DNA of 64,000 bases, taken from JBHHYU01 sp046757725 (GTDB taxonomy: Bacteria > Desulfobacterota > Binatia > UBA9968). The notes beneath the pieces are model-generated. The model was not told the DNA's origin, did no database searches, and saw only the letters and a list, made by a program, of their open reading frames with translations. The position numbers and the translations under genes were made by a program. The stretch is from the NCBI GenBank assembly GCA_046757725.1, contig JBHHYU010000003.1:1-64000 (forward strand), given 5' to 3'. The first letter of the stretch is position 1; each line of letters opens with the position of its first letter. This document shows, piece after piece, positions 54,593 through 63,656 of the stretch.

Positions 54593-56707
54593 ATGGCAGA
54601 CCAAAAAGCAAAAAACATTAAACATCACGTTGGACCCTTAGGCAGGACAATTCCTAAAAGCCTAGAAGAACACGGGCACGTCCGGATAGATGAATATTAC
54701 TGGATGAGACAGCGTGAGAATCATGAGGTGATCGATTACCTTGAAGCGGAAAACCGCTACGCCCGCGCGGCCATGGCCCATACGGAAGCCCTGAACAAGA
54801 CCCTGTTCAAGGAGATCAGAGCCAGGATCAAGGAAACGGATATGTCCGTCCCCTATAAATTGGATGACTATTTTTACTACACACGCTACGAGCACGGGAA
54901 AGAATATCCGATTTTTGGTCGTAAAAGGGCATCACTGGATGCGCCGGAAGAAATCATGCTCGATGCCAACCCGTTGGCGGAGGGACAGGAATTTTTTTCA
55001 ATCGGCGGTCGTGCAGTGAGTCCCGGCCAGGACATTCTTGCCTACGCCGTAGATACTCAGGGGCGAATGATTTATACGATCCATTTCAAAAACCTTACGA
55101 CGGGTGAGTTCTTGAAGGATGAGATCGGGAATGTGACGGGTAACATGGCTTGGGCTAATGATAGAAGGACGATTTTTTATAGTCAGCAGGATCTGACCAC
55201 TTTGCGAGCCTGTCGGATCTATCGGCATACCTTAGGAACAGACCCAACCAGAGATCAGCTCGTCTATGAAGAGGACGATGACACTTTCTCTACTTATGTT
55301 TTCAAAACTAAATCTAAAAAGTATATCATGATCATATCTTCTCAAACACTCAGCCAAGAGTTCCGTTATCTCCATGCGGACGATCCAAACGGGGTTTTCG
55401 ACGTTTTCTTACCTCGGGAAAAAGATCATGAATATCACGTAGATCACTATGGGGATAAATTTTTTATCCGTACGAATGACCGGGCAAAAAATTTCCGCCT
55501 CATGGAAACCTCCGTAGAGAAAACGGCGAAGAAAGACTGGCAAGAAGTTATCGCTCATCGAAAAGAAGTTTTTCTGGAAGATTTTGAACTATTTCAAGAT
55601 TACCTGGTTCTGCAAGAGCGCAAACGCGGACTGACGCAGATTCGAATAATCCCTTGGGCAGGGGGGAATGAGCATTGCCTGGCATTTGACGAGCCGGCTT
55701 ACCAAGCCGATATCGATCGGAACCCTGAGTTCAACACCTCCATCCTTCGCTTTAACTATGCGTCCATGAAAACACCTTTGTCCATTTTTGACTATGACAT
55801 GGTAACCCGTCGAAAGGTTTTGTTAAAGCAAGAGGAAGTTTTGGGCGGGTTCCATCAGGAAAACTACGTAACGGAGCGTTTATATGCCCCGGCTCAGGAT
55901 GGGACGGAAATTCCCATTTCCATCGTCTATCGTAAAGGGTTTGAGAGGAACGGACAGAACCCCTTGCTTCTCTATGGATATGGCTCCTACGGGATCAGTA
56001 TCGATGCAGGTTTCAGTTCTCCTCGCTTCAGCCTCATTGATCGTGGGTTTGTTTATGCCATCGCCCATATCCGTGGAGGACAAGAACTCGGCCGTCAATG
56101 GTATGACGATGGACGGCTGTTGAAAAAAAAGAATACTTTCACGGATTTTATTGCCTGTGGGGAACATCTCGTCCGGGAACGATATACTTGCCGGGAAAAG
56201 ATGTTTGCCATGGGAAGAAGTGCCGGTGGCCTACTTGTGGGTTCGGTTGTCAATATGCGACCCGATCTCTTTAACGGCGTCGTTGCCGAGGTGCCCTTTG
56301 TTGATGTCGTCACCACCATGCTCGACGCGGCTATTCCTTTAACTACCGGGGAATACGATGAATGGGGAGATCCGAATGAGAAAGATTTTTATGATTATAT
56401 GCTTTCTTACTCACCATATGACAACGTTGAGTCCAAAAATTATCCTCACCTCCTTGTCACGGCGAGCCTGCATGACTCCCAGGTACAGTACTGGGAACCT
56501 GCAAAATGGGTAGCCAAGCTGCGCGCCATGAAAACCGACCAAAACAGGCTCTTATTGAGGACTAATATGGATGCCGGCCATGGTGGTGCCTCCGGGCGCT
56601 TTAAGCGCCACCGAGATACGGCTTTCAATTATGCCTTTTTGCTGGATCTAGTTGGTATCAAAAGACACACACCTGATTGTTCAGGAGAACTCAAAGTGAA
56701 TCCTTAA
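54593..56707 (+). CDS. oligopeptidase B (S9A serine peptidase)
   Basis: 704 residues. Prolyl-oligopeptidase family. N-terminal propeller (about 75-410) and C-terminal hydrolase domain with PLLLYGYGSYG, GFVYAIAHIRGGQELGRQWYDDG, the nucleophile S543 in MGRSAGGLLVG and the histidine in DAGHGGASG. Oligopeptidase B cleaves short peptides after Arg or Lys. No signal peptide is present, so cytoplasmic. It forms a probable operon with the lipoprotein gene. Confidence 0.93.
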   Translation: MADQKAKNIKHHVGPLGRTIPKSLEEHGHVRIDEYYWMRQRENHEVIDYLEAENRYARAAMAHTEALNKTLFKEIRARIKETDMSVPYKLDDYFYYTRYEHGKEYPIFGRKRASLDAPEEIMLDANPLAEGQEFFSIGGRAVSPGQDILAYAVDTQGRMIYTIHFKNLTTGEFLKDEIGNVTGNMAWANDRRTIFYSQQDLTTLRACRIYRHTLGTDPTRDQLVYEEDDDTFSTYVFKTKSKKYIMIISSQTLSQEFRYLHADDPNGVFDVFLPREKDHEYHVDHYGDKFFIRTNDRAKNFRLMETSVEKTAKKDWQEVIAHRKEVFLEDFELFQDYLVLQERKRGLTQIRIIPWAGGNEHCLAFDEPAYQADIDRNPEFNTSILRFNYASMKTPLSIFDYDMVTRRKVLLKQEEVLGGFHQENYVTERLYAPAQDGTEIPISIVYRKGFERNGQNPLLLYGYGSYGISIDAGFSSPRFSLIDRGFVYAIAHIRGGQELGRQWYDDGRLLKKKNTFTDFIACGEHLVRERYTCREKMFAMGRSAGGLLVGSVVNMRPDLFNGVVAEVPFVDVVTTMLDAAIPLTTGEYDEWGDPNEKDFYDYMLSYSPYDNVESKNYPHLLVTASLHDSQVQYWEPAKWVAKLRAMKTDQNRLLLRTNMDAGHGGASGRFKRHRDTAFNYAFLLDLVGIKRHTPDCSGELKVNP

Positions 56708-56762
56708 CAACTAACACCCCGACATCCTGACAAACTCAACACGCATCGGCTACCGAAGCCAC

Positions 56763-57881
56763 TTACTCTCTTGCCTGGATGGGCACCCAATCGAGATGTT
56801 CCGGGCCGGTATAATCGGCGCTCGGTCGGATAAGCACGTTCGCGGTACGTTGTTCCATGATATGGGCCGACCAGCCGGTAATCCTGGACAGTACGAAAAT
56901 GGGAGTGAACAGGGAAGTGGGGAGCCCCATCAGATGGTAGGCTGAGGCACTGTAGAAATCTAGGTTGGCAAAAAGTCGTTTCTCATCCCACATCACAGCC
57001 TCGATAGCCTCTGATACAGGGTACAATCGAGTGTCGCCTGCGGCATCGGAAAGTCTTTTGGACCAGGCTTTGATCACAACGTTTCGTGGGTCCGATTCGC
57101 GGTATACCGCATGGCCAAAGCCCATTATTTTTTCCTTGCGGCCAAGCATCTCGTGGACGCCTTCGCGTGCCTGGTCCGGGGTCTCAAAACGCTGGATCAG
57201 CGCCATCGCTGCCTCGTTGGCCCCCCCATGCAGTGGCCCCCGAAGGGTGCCGATGCCCGCCGTTACTGCCGAGTAGAAGTCGGACAAGGTTGCGGCGCAC
57301 ACGCGACATGCGAAGGTTGAAGCATTGAATTCATGTTCTGCGTAGAGGATCAACGAGACATCCATGGCGCGCCGGTGTAACGCACTTGGCTCCCTATCGT
57401 GCAGCATGTGGAGGAAGTGCCCCGCAAGCGAGTCGTCGCCTGTCTCCACATCGATGCGTACGCCGTCGGTGACAAAGCGGTACCAATAGCAGATGACGGA
57501 TGGAAAAACAGCAAGCAAACGGTCTGCGATGTCCTGCTGCTGCTCAAAATTCGTCTCCCGCTCCAGAACGCCTAGCATGGAACAGCCGGTTCGCATCACG
57601 TCCATTGGGTGGGCGTCCCCTGGGATTAGCTCCAGCACATCCTTCAGAGGCTGCGGAAGACCGCGCAAGCGCTTCAGCTTGGCCCCATGCGCTTTCAGTT
57701 CGGACTCGGTGGGCAACTTTCCGTAAAGCAGTAGGTAAGCCACCTCCTCGAAGCGCGCATGCTCCGCCAGATCTAGAATGTTGTAGCCGCGGTAGGTAAG
57801 CCCATGTCCTTCTTTGCCTACCGCGGTAATTTCCGTTTGGCCCGCGGATTGGCCCCGCAGGCCGGCCTGGGGTTTTTTCAT
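56763..57881 (-). CDS. prpC: 2-methylcitrate synthase
   Basis: 372 residues. PrpC joins propionyl-CoA and oxaloacetate in the methylcitrate cycle. It matches PrpC rather than GltA: AGLRGQSAGQTEITAVGKEG, DAHPMDVMRTGCSMLG, ILYAEHEFNASTFACRVCA with active-site histidine, GPLHGGANEAAM with the second histidine, and FGHAVYRESDPR with the aspartate near it. No prpB or prpD is adjacent. The neighbouring AcuI-like gene could supply propionyl-CoA. Some citrate synthase activity may remain. Confidence 0.92.
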   Translation of the reverse strand: MKKPQAGLRGQSAGQTEITAVGKEGHGLTYRGYNILDLAEHARFEEVAYLLLYGKLPTESELKAHGAKLKRLRGLPQPLKDVLELIPGDAHPMDVMRTGCSMLGVLERETNFEQQQDIADRLLAVFPSVICYWYRFVTDGVRIDVETGDDSLAGHFLHMLHDREPSALHRRAMDVSLILYAEHEFNASTFACRVCAATLSDFYSAVTAGIGTLRGPLHGGANEAAMALIQRFETPDQAREGVHEMLGRKEKIMGFGHAVYRESDPRNVVIKAWSKRLSDAAGDTRLYPVSEAIEAVMWDEKRLFANLDFYSASAYHLMGLPTSLFTPIFVLSRITGWSAHIMEQRTANVLIRPSADYTGPEHLDWVPIQARE

Positions 57882-58031
57882 ACTACTGGCTCTGCCTTTC
57901 CCTCAGCAAAAAGTTAATCAAATCTCCCTTTAGATTCGTGGTAGCCAAGCACTCGCAGTGTGAAACATGGCCTCCTCCCTGCTATCGGTTTGGTGCACAG
58001 CAACGCTTTGTGAAATATGAACGGGGGGGAG

Positions 58032-59036
58032 TTACAAGCTCAAGTTAACAACGATTCTTCCTTTGATCTTTCCACCGAGTATCAGATCTATTTTTTTGTC
58101 CAGTTCTTCCAGCGAGCATTCCTGATATAGCGTGTCAAGGTTGCCCAGCTTCCATTCGTGGGAGATCTTTTCCCAGATAAGCAACCGAGTAACCATCGGA
58201 CACTCCACCGAATCGATCCCTAAAAGGCGGACGGCTCTGAGGATAAAGGGATATACGGTTACTGACAGATCCGCAGAGGCAACCATGCCGCAGCAAGTTA
58301 CTACTCCCCCGTACTTAGTCGATTTAAGAGCCGTAACCAGAAAATTACCGCCCACCGTGTCTACCACTCCGGCCCATCGACCCTTGAGCAGAGGCCTGCG
58401 CGAACTATCGGTTGCGGCGTCCCTAGAGATCACCTCCCTCGCACCAAGCCCCAGCAAAAAATCCTTTTCTTCTAGTTTTCCGGTAGCGGCAACCACCGAA
58501 TAGCCGGCTTGCGCGAGAATTCCCACTGCCAAGCACCCTACCCCTCCGGTTGCCCCGGTCACTAATATCTCCCCCTGTTCCGGCTTCACCCCACTCTCCC
58601 ACAGCCGAAGCACCGAAAGGGCTGCAGTAAACCCAGCCGTACCGTAGACCATACTTTCCTTTAGGGTGATACCCTGAGGACTCTTCACTACCCAGGCTGC
58701 CGGCACCCGAATATATTGCGCAAAACCACCCGACGTGTTGACCCCCAGGTCGTATCCGGTCACAATTACTGATTCCCCAACTACAAACTGCGGATCTTTA
58801 CTCTCTACGACTATCCCTGCAGCGTCAATTCCCGGGGTGTGCGGGTAGCTCCGGGTGACCCCCTTGTGGCCGCTCGCCGAAAGCCCGTCCTTGTAGTTCA
58901 GAGATGAATACTGTACCTCGATTAAAACATCACCATGAGATAGATCCTCGACGGCTTTTCGAGTGATCTCCATCAAAAATCTTTTGTCGCCAGTCTCTTT
59001 CACGACCAACGCTTTGAAGTCTTTGGCAAGTGGCAT
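58032..59036 (-). CDS. acrylyl-CoA reductase-like MDR (YhdH/AcuI family)
   Basis: 334 residues. Signatures: FKALVVKETGDKRF, SSLNYKDGLSASG, YPHTPGIDAAGIVVES, and the nucleotide-binding GATGGVGCLAVGILAQAGY. YhdH/AcuI enzymes reduce acrylyl-CoA to propionyl-CoA with NADPH. It lies upstream of prpC on the same strand (150 bases between), which makes a propionyl-CoA-forming role likely. Related YhfP-type proteins are annotated as quinone oxidoreductases. Confidence 0.9.
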   Translation of the reverse strand: MPLAKDFKALVVKETGDKRFLMEITRKAVEDLSHGDVLIEVQYSSLNYKDGLSASGHKGVTRSYPHTPGIDAAGIVVESKDPQFVVGESVIVTGYDLGVNTSGGFAQYIRVPAAWVVKSPQGITLKESMVYGTAGFTAALSVLRLWESGVKPEQGEILVTGATGGVGCLAVGILAQAGYSVVAATGKLEEKDFLLGLGAREVISRDAATDSSRRPLLKGRWAGVVDTVGGNFLVTALKSTKYGGVVTCCGMVASADLSVTVYPFILRAVRLLGIDSVECPMVTRLLIWEKISHEWKLGNLDTLYQECSLEELDKKIDLILGGKIKGRIVVNLSL

Positions 59037-59108
59037 AAAGTAAAAAGTCTCCTTCGATGAATCACTTACTCAAACACGGCAGCCTGCGCTCCAAGCAAAA
59101 GGGGTCGG

Positions 59109-59133
59109 GGTCGGCGCCTTTTTTGCACCGACC
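59109..59133. repeat. hairpin with T-rich loop upstream of the CoA-transferase gene
   Basis: GGTCGG (59109-59114), one unpaired C, GC, then a CTTTTTT loop, GC, one unpaired A, and CCGACC (59128-59133). It lies between the divergent acuI-like and CoA-transferase genes. The T run is inside the loop, so it is not an ordinary terminator. Confidence 0.4.
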
Positions 59134-59326
59134 GCGCATTTTGATCTGCCTCTTTCCTCGGGGGAGTGCACGCCTCTCCATGCCGACACCACACTACTGA
59201 CGAATTTTCAAGGTGTCAAGGAAAGCCTGAGGGAAAGCGCCCGTATAGTCATACCAGGTTGACGCATCCCTCGACGCAGTTTATGGTAAGTTCATTTTAA
59301 CGTGGGAACGCATCAGGAGGTATCAT

Positions 59327-61741
59327 ATGTCTGCTCGGACAAACACCGATGGCGGTGAACCATCCGCCTTGGGTCACATCCGGATCATCGAACTGGGCGA
59401 TATTCCGGCCTCCTACGCGACCCGTCTCCTTGCCGACCTGGGCGCCGATGTCATTAAGGTGGAACCGCCGGATGGAGATCCCAACCGCTGGCTTCCCCCG
59501 TTCGCCGGTGACATCGAGGGTCTAGAGCGCAGCCTAACTTTCATCAATGCCAACACTAACAAACGCAGTATCGTGCTGGACCTCGTCCACACTCCCGACG
59601 ACCGGGCAACCCTTGCCAAACTCCTGGGCTCAGCGGATCTCTTCATTGAGGCTACCCCTTTGGGCTACCTGGAGGCTTTGAGTTATACCGACAAGCGATT
59701 TCGGGAGATTCACCCGGGCCTGGTAACCGTTTCCCTGACTCCCTTTGGGCGGACCGGACCTTATCGCAGCTACAAAGGGAGCGACGCCATTGCCAATGGC
59801 GCAGGAGGCTTTCTTTTCGGCCAGGGGGACGATACTCGTGGCCCCTGTACGGCGCCGTGCCATTTAGCCTACCAAGTCGCCGGCTGCGTTGCGGCTATGC
59901 TGGGGATTGCTGCGGTACGGCATAAGCGCCGGACTGGGGTGGGGCAAAGGATCGACGTCTCTCTCCAGGAGGCATTGACCTTCACTAATAGCAGCTCCGT
60001 CGCCCGGTACAGTCGTGAAAACGCCCTCCAGAGCCGACCTGGCAGTCGCCCTTACGGCGGGGCAGCAACCAATATCTATCGATGCAAGGATGGACGATAC
60101 ATTCACTTTACGGCAAATCTGCCGCACATGTGGCGCGAGGTTACGCGGAACTGGATGCCCGAGACCATTCTTGTTCAGCCTGCGTGGGAAGATACTAAAT
60201 ACCGGGATGCGAGGAGTGATCAGGTCTCTGCCATTTTCGCCGAGTTCATTGGCCAATTCACTGCTGACGAGTTCGTGAAGGAAGCTCAACGACGGCACCT
60301 CGCGGCCGCCCAACTCAACACGGTGGGCCAGTTCGTTGACAGTCAGCAGATTCGAGCCCGGGGGTGGCTCCAGGAGCTGGACCATCCCGTCATTGGTCAC
60401 TACATTGCCCCAGGGTTCCCAATACGCCTCTCTGCAACCCCTATGCGAGTCCGGCGTCCGGCCCCGCTTTTGGGGCAGCACCAGAAGGAGGTGTTGGCGG
60501 AATTGGTGAGCACCCGGTCTGGTTCCACGACCGATGGCGGCCTCCGGGAAAAGGCACACGAACTAATGCTCGGTGGCATCCGAATAGCCGACTTGACCCA
60601 GCAATTCGCGGGACCTCTAGGAACTACCATGTTGGGCTACTACGGGATGGAGATTATTAAGATAGAGTCCCAGGAAGTAGCCAACCGGGGGAGAGCCAGA
60701 GCTCATCATGCGGACATGAACCGTGCCAAGCTTGGCTGCACCATCAATCTCCGCCATGACAAAGGCAAGGAGCTCTTCAAAAAAATTGTGGCTGTCTCTA
60801 ACGTGGTTGTTGACAACTTTAGCGTGGGTGTCATGGACCGACTGGGCCTGGGTTTCGAAATGCTCAAGGAGGTGAATCCCCAACTCATCAGGGTGGTCAT
60901 GCCTGGCTGGGGCCTGACAGGACCACTGAAGTCTTGGGTCGCTTGGGGATGGCAACTCCTCGCCTACACCGGCCTCATGGCCCTCTGGGGCTACCCCGAC
61001 TCTCCGATGGAAGCCCATTGCAAAATCGCCTGGCCTGACCGTGTTGGCGCCATTACAATGGCCCTGGGATTGGTCGCGGCCGTCGAACATCAAGAGAGAA
61101 CCGGAGAAGGGCAATTCATTGAGGCTGGGATGCTTGAAGCTCAGGGTTCCATGATGGGACCCGCAATCCTTGACTACACCGTTAACGGCCGGGCGTGGAA
61201 AGCCCTGGGCTATCAAGAAGTCCTCGGCGCCCCGTATGCCCCATACGGCTGCTACCCGTGCCGAGGTGAAGACAGCTGGATTATCATAGCCTGCCAGACC
61301 GAAGAGGAGTGGCACAGCATCGTTCGCCTCATCGGAAATCCCTCTTGGGCCAGTGACCCCGGCTTTGCCACGAAGGCGGCTCGCAAAAAACATCGGGAGG
61401 AGTTGGACCAGCACCTCACAGAGTGGACGCGGACAATGACGTCTCGGCTCGCGTTTAGGCTTTTGCAGGAGGCAGGCATTCCCGCGGGTATCCCAATGTC
61501 CGGCGAGGAGCTGTACCACGACTTCCATCTCCGCGAGCGGGGCCACATCATTGATTTAGAAGAGCCTCCCTGGGGGCACATCACCCACCATGGCCTTCCG
61601 GGAATACCTTCGCTTTCAGAGGCAAGCGCGGCCCGCCCAGCACCATGGATCGGTGCCGACAACACGCGTGTCTTTGGCAAAATCCTCGGCATGAGCAAGG
61701 CTGAGATCGAAGAGTTAAAAGAGGCCGGCGCGATCCGATAG
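59327..61741 (+). CDS. CaiB/BaiF (family III) CoA-transferase, tandem two-domain fusion
   Basis: 804 residues, twice the family length. The N-terminal half (about 15-395) starts LGHIRIIELGDIPASYATRLLADLGADVIKVEPP; the C-terminal half (about 412-804) repeats it with GGIRIADLTQQFAGPLGTTMLGYYGMEIIKIES. Such enzymes move CoA between carboxylic acids through an aspartyl intermediate. The aspartate is kept in the second half (D571 in AWPDRVGA) but the aligned site in the first half is Y182. One active site per chain is likely. Start has AGGAGG 10 bases upstream. Confidence 0.9.
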   Translation: MSARTNTDGGEPSALGHIRIIELGDIPASYATRLLADLGADVIKVEPPDGDPNRWLPPFAGDIEGLERSLTFINANTNKRSIVLDLVHTPDDRATLAKLLGSADLFIEATPLGYLEALSYTDKRFREIHPGLVTVSLTPFGRTGPYRSYKGSDAIANGAGGFLFGQGDDTRGPCTAPCHLAYQVAGCVAAMLGIAAVRHKRRTGVGQRIDVSLQEALTFTNSSSVARYSRENALQSRPGSRPYGGAATNIYRCKDGRYIHFTANLPHMWREVTRNWMPETILVQPAWEDTKYRDARSDQVSAIFAEFIGQFTADEFVKEAQRRHLAAAQLNTVGQFVDSQQIRARGWLQELDHPVIGHYIAPGFPIRLSATPMRVRRPAPLLGQHQKEVLAELVSTRSGSTTDGGLREKAHELMLGGIRIADLTQQFAGPLGTTMLGYYGMEIIKIESQEVANRGRARAHHADMNRAKLGCTINLRHDKGKELFKKIVAVSNVVVDNFSVGVMDRLGLGFEMLKEVNPQLIRVVMPGWGLTGPLKSWVAWGWQLLAYTGLMALWGYPDSPMEAHCKIAWPDRVGAITMALGLVAAVEHQERTGEGQFIEAGMLEAQGSMMGPAILDYTVNGRAWKALGYQEVLGAPYAPYGCYPCRGEDSWIIIACQTEEEWHSIVRLIGNPSWASDPGFATKAARKKHREELDQHLTEWTRTMTSRLAFRLLQEAGIPAGIPMSGEELYHDFHLRERGHIIDLEEPPWGHITHHGLPGIPSLSEASAARPAPWIGADNTRVFGKILGMSKAEIEELKEAGAIR

Positions 61742-61792
61742 TGACTGTCCAGAAAAACTTTCAGTCCGAAGGAAACAGGTAGAGGTCCGGCG

Positions 61793-62686
61793 TTAGTTTT
61801 CCTTATGCGAACGAGAATGCGGTCCGAAGGGTTCGGGCTGGAAGGGATCGTCCCTGGCCTGGAGGAAGGCACGCACACCCCCTTGTTTCCGCGCCTCTTC
61901 CAGGTGCCGGATAAACTCCTCCCGTTTGGACAGGCGCGCCATAGCAGAGAGCTCAGCGTTCATGACCCATGCCTTACGAAGCCCCATCATTTCCAAGCCC
62001 TGTGTTGCGATGGCGAGGTTGATCTTAACTGTCTCCGGCGGTACCAGCGCAATTCGCTCAACTAATTTAAAACACTCGTCGAGGAGTTTTGCCTTAGGGA
62101 CAACGCTGTTTACAACGCCGATGCGTAGCGCTTCCTGGGCATCGATATGGTCGCCCGTAAGGGAATAGCGGAGAGCATTTTTGAAGCCGGCGAGATGGAC
62201 CCAGATGAAATCGGTGGTAGAGCCATGGCGTACCTGGGGCTGGCCGAAAACGGCATCATCGGCTGCGATTGTCAGATGACAGGTTAGGGCAAGCCACGAG
62301 GCGGCGCCCAAACACCAACCACTAACGGCACCGATGATTGGTTTCGGGTATTCCCATCGGTAAAGCTGGTTGCCCAGAGTCCGGCTCCGGTCCCCATCGC
62401 GTAACTTGTTAAACTCTTCTCCCAGAGACTTTCCCTCAGGAAGCCCGTAGGGCCATACCGTGTCCCGCTCACTTTGATCGCCCAGGTCGTCACCTACAGA
62501 GAAGGCCCCGGCTGCTCCGGCAAGAACGATGCCGCGTATCTCCGGGTCTTCCTTAGCCTCTTTAAGGGCGGTGTCGAGTTCCTCACAAAGTCCCTCACTC
62601 AGAGCATTGAGCATCCGGGGACGGTTAAGAGTTATCAAAACACCACGACGTTGCTTATCGTAGAGAATATCCTTGTAAGTCGGCAT
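61793..62686 (-). CDS. crotonase-family protein, both catalytic glutamates replaced
   Basis: 298 residues from ATG 62686, which has AAAGGAGA eight bases upstream; a longer frame to 62872 runs into the neighbouring gene. Crotonase fold: GVLITLNRPRMLNAL, AGAAGAFSVGDDLG (oxyanion-hole loop), GWCLGAASWLALTCHLTIA, FGQPQVRHG. The glutamates of enoyl-CoA hydratase (E144, E164 of rat) align with W131 and Q151, so hydration is not expected. It may be an isomerase, hydrolase, decarboxylase or lyase. It is a paralogue of the upstream gene. Confidence 0.88.
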   Translation of the reverse strand: MPTYKDILYDKQRRGVLITLNRPRMLNALSEGLCEELDTALKEAKEDPEIRGIVLAGAAGAFSVGDDLGDQSERDTVWPYGLPEGKSLGEEFNKLRDGDRSRTLGNQLYRWEYPKPIIGAVSGWCLGAASWLALTCHLTIAADDAVFGQPQVRHGSTTDFIWVHLAGFKNALRYSLTGDHIDAQEALRIGVVNSVVPKAKLLDECFKLVERIALVPPETVKINLAIATQGLEMMGLRKAWVMNAELSAMARLSKREEFIRHLEEARKQGGVRAFLQARDDPFQPEPFGPHSRSHKEN

Positions 62687-62774
62687 GTGTGTCTCCTTTT
62701 CCGGCTGTCCGCTTACCGAAATCCTTCCAATGGCTATTCTGTAGTTCTCTGTCGACTTGCCCGGCTGCCACGGC

Positions 62775-63656
62775 CTATTCTCTCTTACGGGAGCGGGGCC
62801 CGAAGGGTTCCGGCTGAAACGGGCCGTCCCGGAGCTTAAGATAAGCTCGAATGCCCTGGTTTTGTCGCGCATCGTCCAAAGGCCGTCGAAACTCCTCTCG
62901 TAGTATCGCGTGTGCCGGAGCCGAAAGCTGGGAGTCTAGCAAAAAGGCCTCTCGGAAACCCATCATCTCCAGGCCCATGGTCGCAATCGCAAGATTGATC
63001 TTCACCGTCTCCGGCGGCACCAAGGCGATCCGCTCCACTAGCCGGAAGCATTCCTCCAGAAGGGCATCTGGCGGGACCACCTGATTCACAAGGCCGATGC
63101 GTAATGCCTCCTGGGAGTCGATATGGTCCCCGGTAAGGGCGTACCGGAGCGAGTTTTTGAAGCCCGCCAATAAGGTCCACATGAAGCCGGTGTTGGAGCC
63201 GTGACGGACCTCCGGCTGGCCGAAGACGGCATTTTCCGAGGCGATGGTTATATGGGTGGTGAGGGCCAGCCAGGAACCAGCCCCGAGGGCCCAGCCGTTG
63301 ATAGCACCAATAACGGGTTTGCCCAGTTCCCAGATGTACAGAAACCTGTTGGTCCCTCTGCCGCGCCATGAGTCAATCACCTCGGCTGCACTCATCCCAG
63401 TGGGAATGCCATAGGGCCAATCAAGGTCTCGCCGACGTCCCGGCCGGGGGCCTTGGTCCGCGCCGGCCGAGAAGGCACGCCCGCTACCGGTGAGAACCAC
63501 GGCACGGATTTCCGGATCGGTTTCAGCTTCTCCCAGCGCTTGGTGGAGTTCCTGTTCTACCGTACGGCTAATGGCATTCATTGCCTCCGGACGGTTGAGT
63601 GTAATAAGAACACCGCTCCGTTTTTTCTCGTAAAGAATCTCCGTAAAGTCGCTCAT
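62775..63656 (-). CDS. crotonase-family protein, first catalytic glutamate replaced
   Basis: 293 residues from ATG 63656 with GGAGGGAG upstream. It is a clear paralogue of the gene 88 bases downstream, similar over the whole length. Crotonase features: LITLNRPEAMNAIS, TGSGRAFSAGADQG, INGWALGAGSWLALTTHITIA, FGQPEVRHGSN. The first hydratase glutamate (E144 type) is W129 here, the second is kept as E149. Activity therefore remains open; a single-acid member such as a hydrolase or lyase is possible. Both genes probably make one operon. Confidence 0.9.
   Translation of the reverse strand: MSDFTEILYEKKRSGVLITLNRPEAMNAISRTVEQELHQALGEAETDPEIRAVVLTGSGRAFSAGADQGPRPGRRRDLDWPYGIPTGMSAAEVIDSWRGRGTNRFLYIWELGKPVIGAINGWALGAGSWLALTTHITIASENAVFGQPEVRHGSNTGFMWTLLAGFKNSLRYALTGDHIDSQEALRIGLVNQVVPPDALLEECFRLVERIALVPPETVKINLAIATMGLEMMGFREAFLLDSQLSAPAHAILREEFRRPLDDARQNQGIRAYLKLRDGPFQPEPFGPRSRKRE

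Noticed and set aside
59109..59133. Intrinsic terminator
   Set aside because: The T run is in the loop, not after the stem, and no gene ends there.
60617..61546. 309-codon minus-strand frame inside the CoA-transferase gene
   Set aside because: Shadow of the plus-strand gene; the plus strand reads a clear CaiB/BaiF domain.
61793..62872. Long form of the crotonase gene with 62 extra N-terminal residues
   Set aside because: The extension overlaps the neighbouring gene and an excellent ribosome site precedes ATG 62686.
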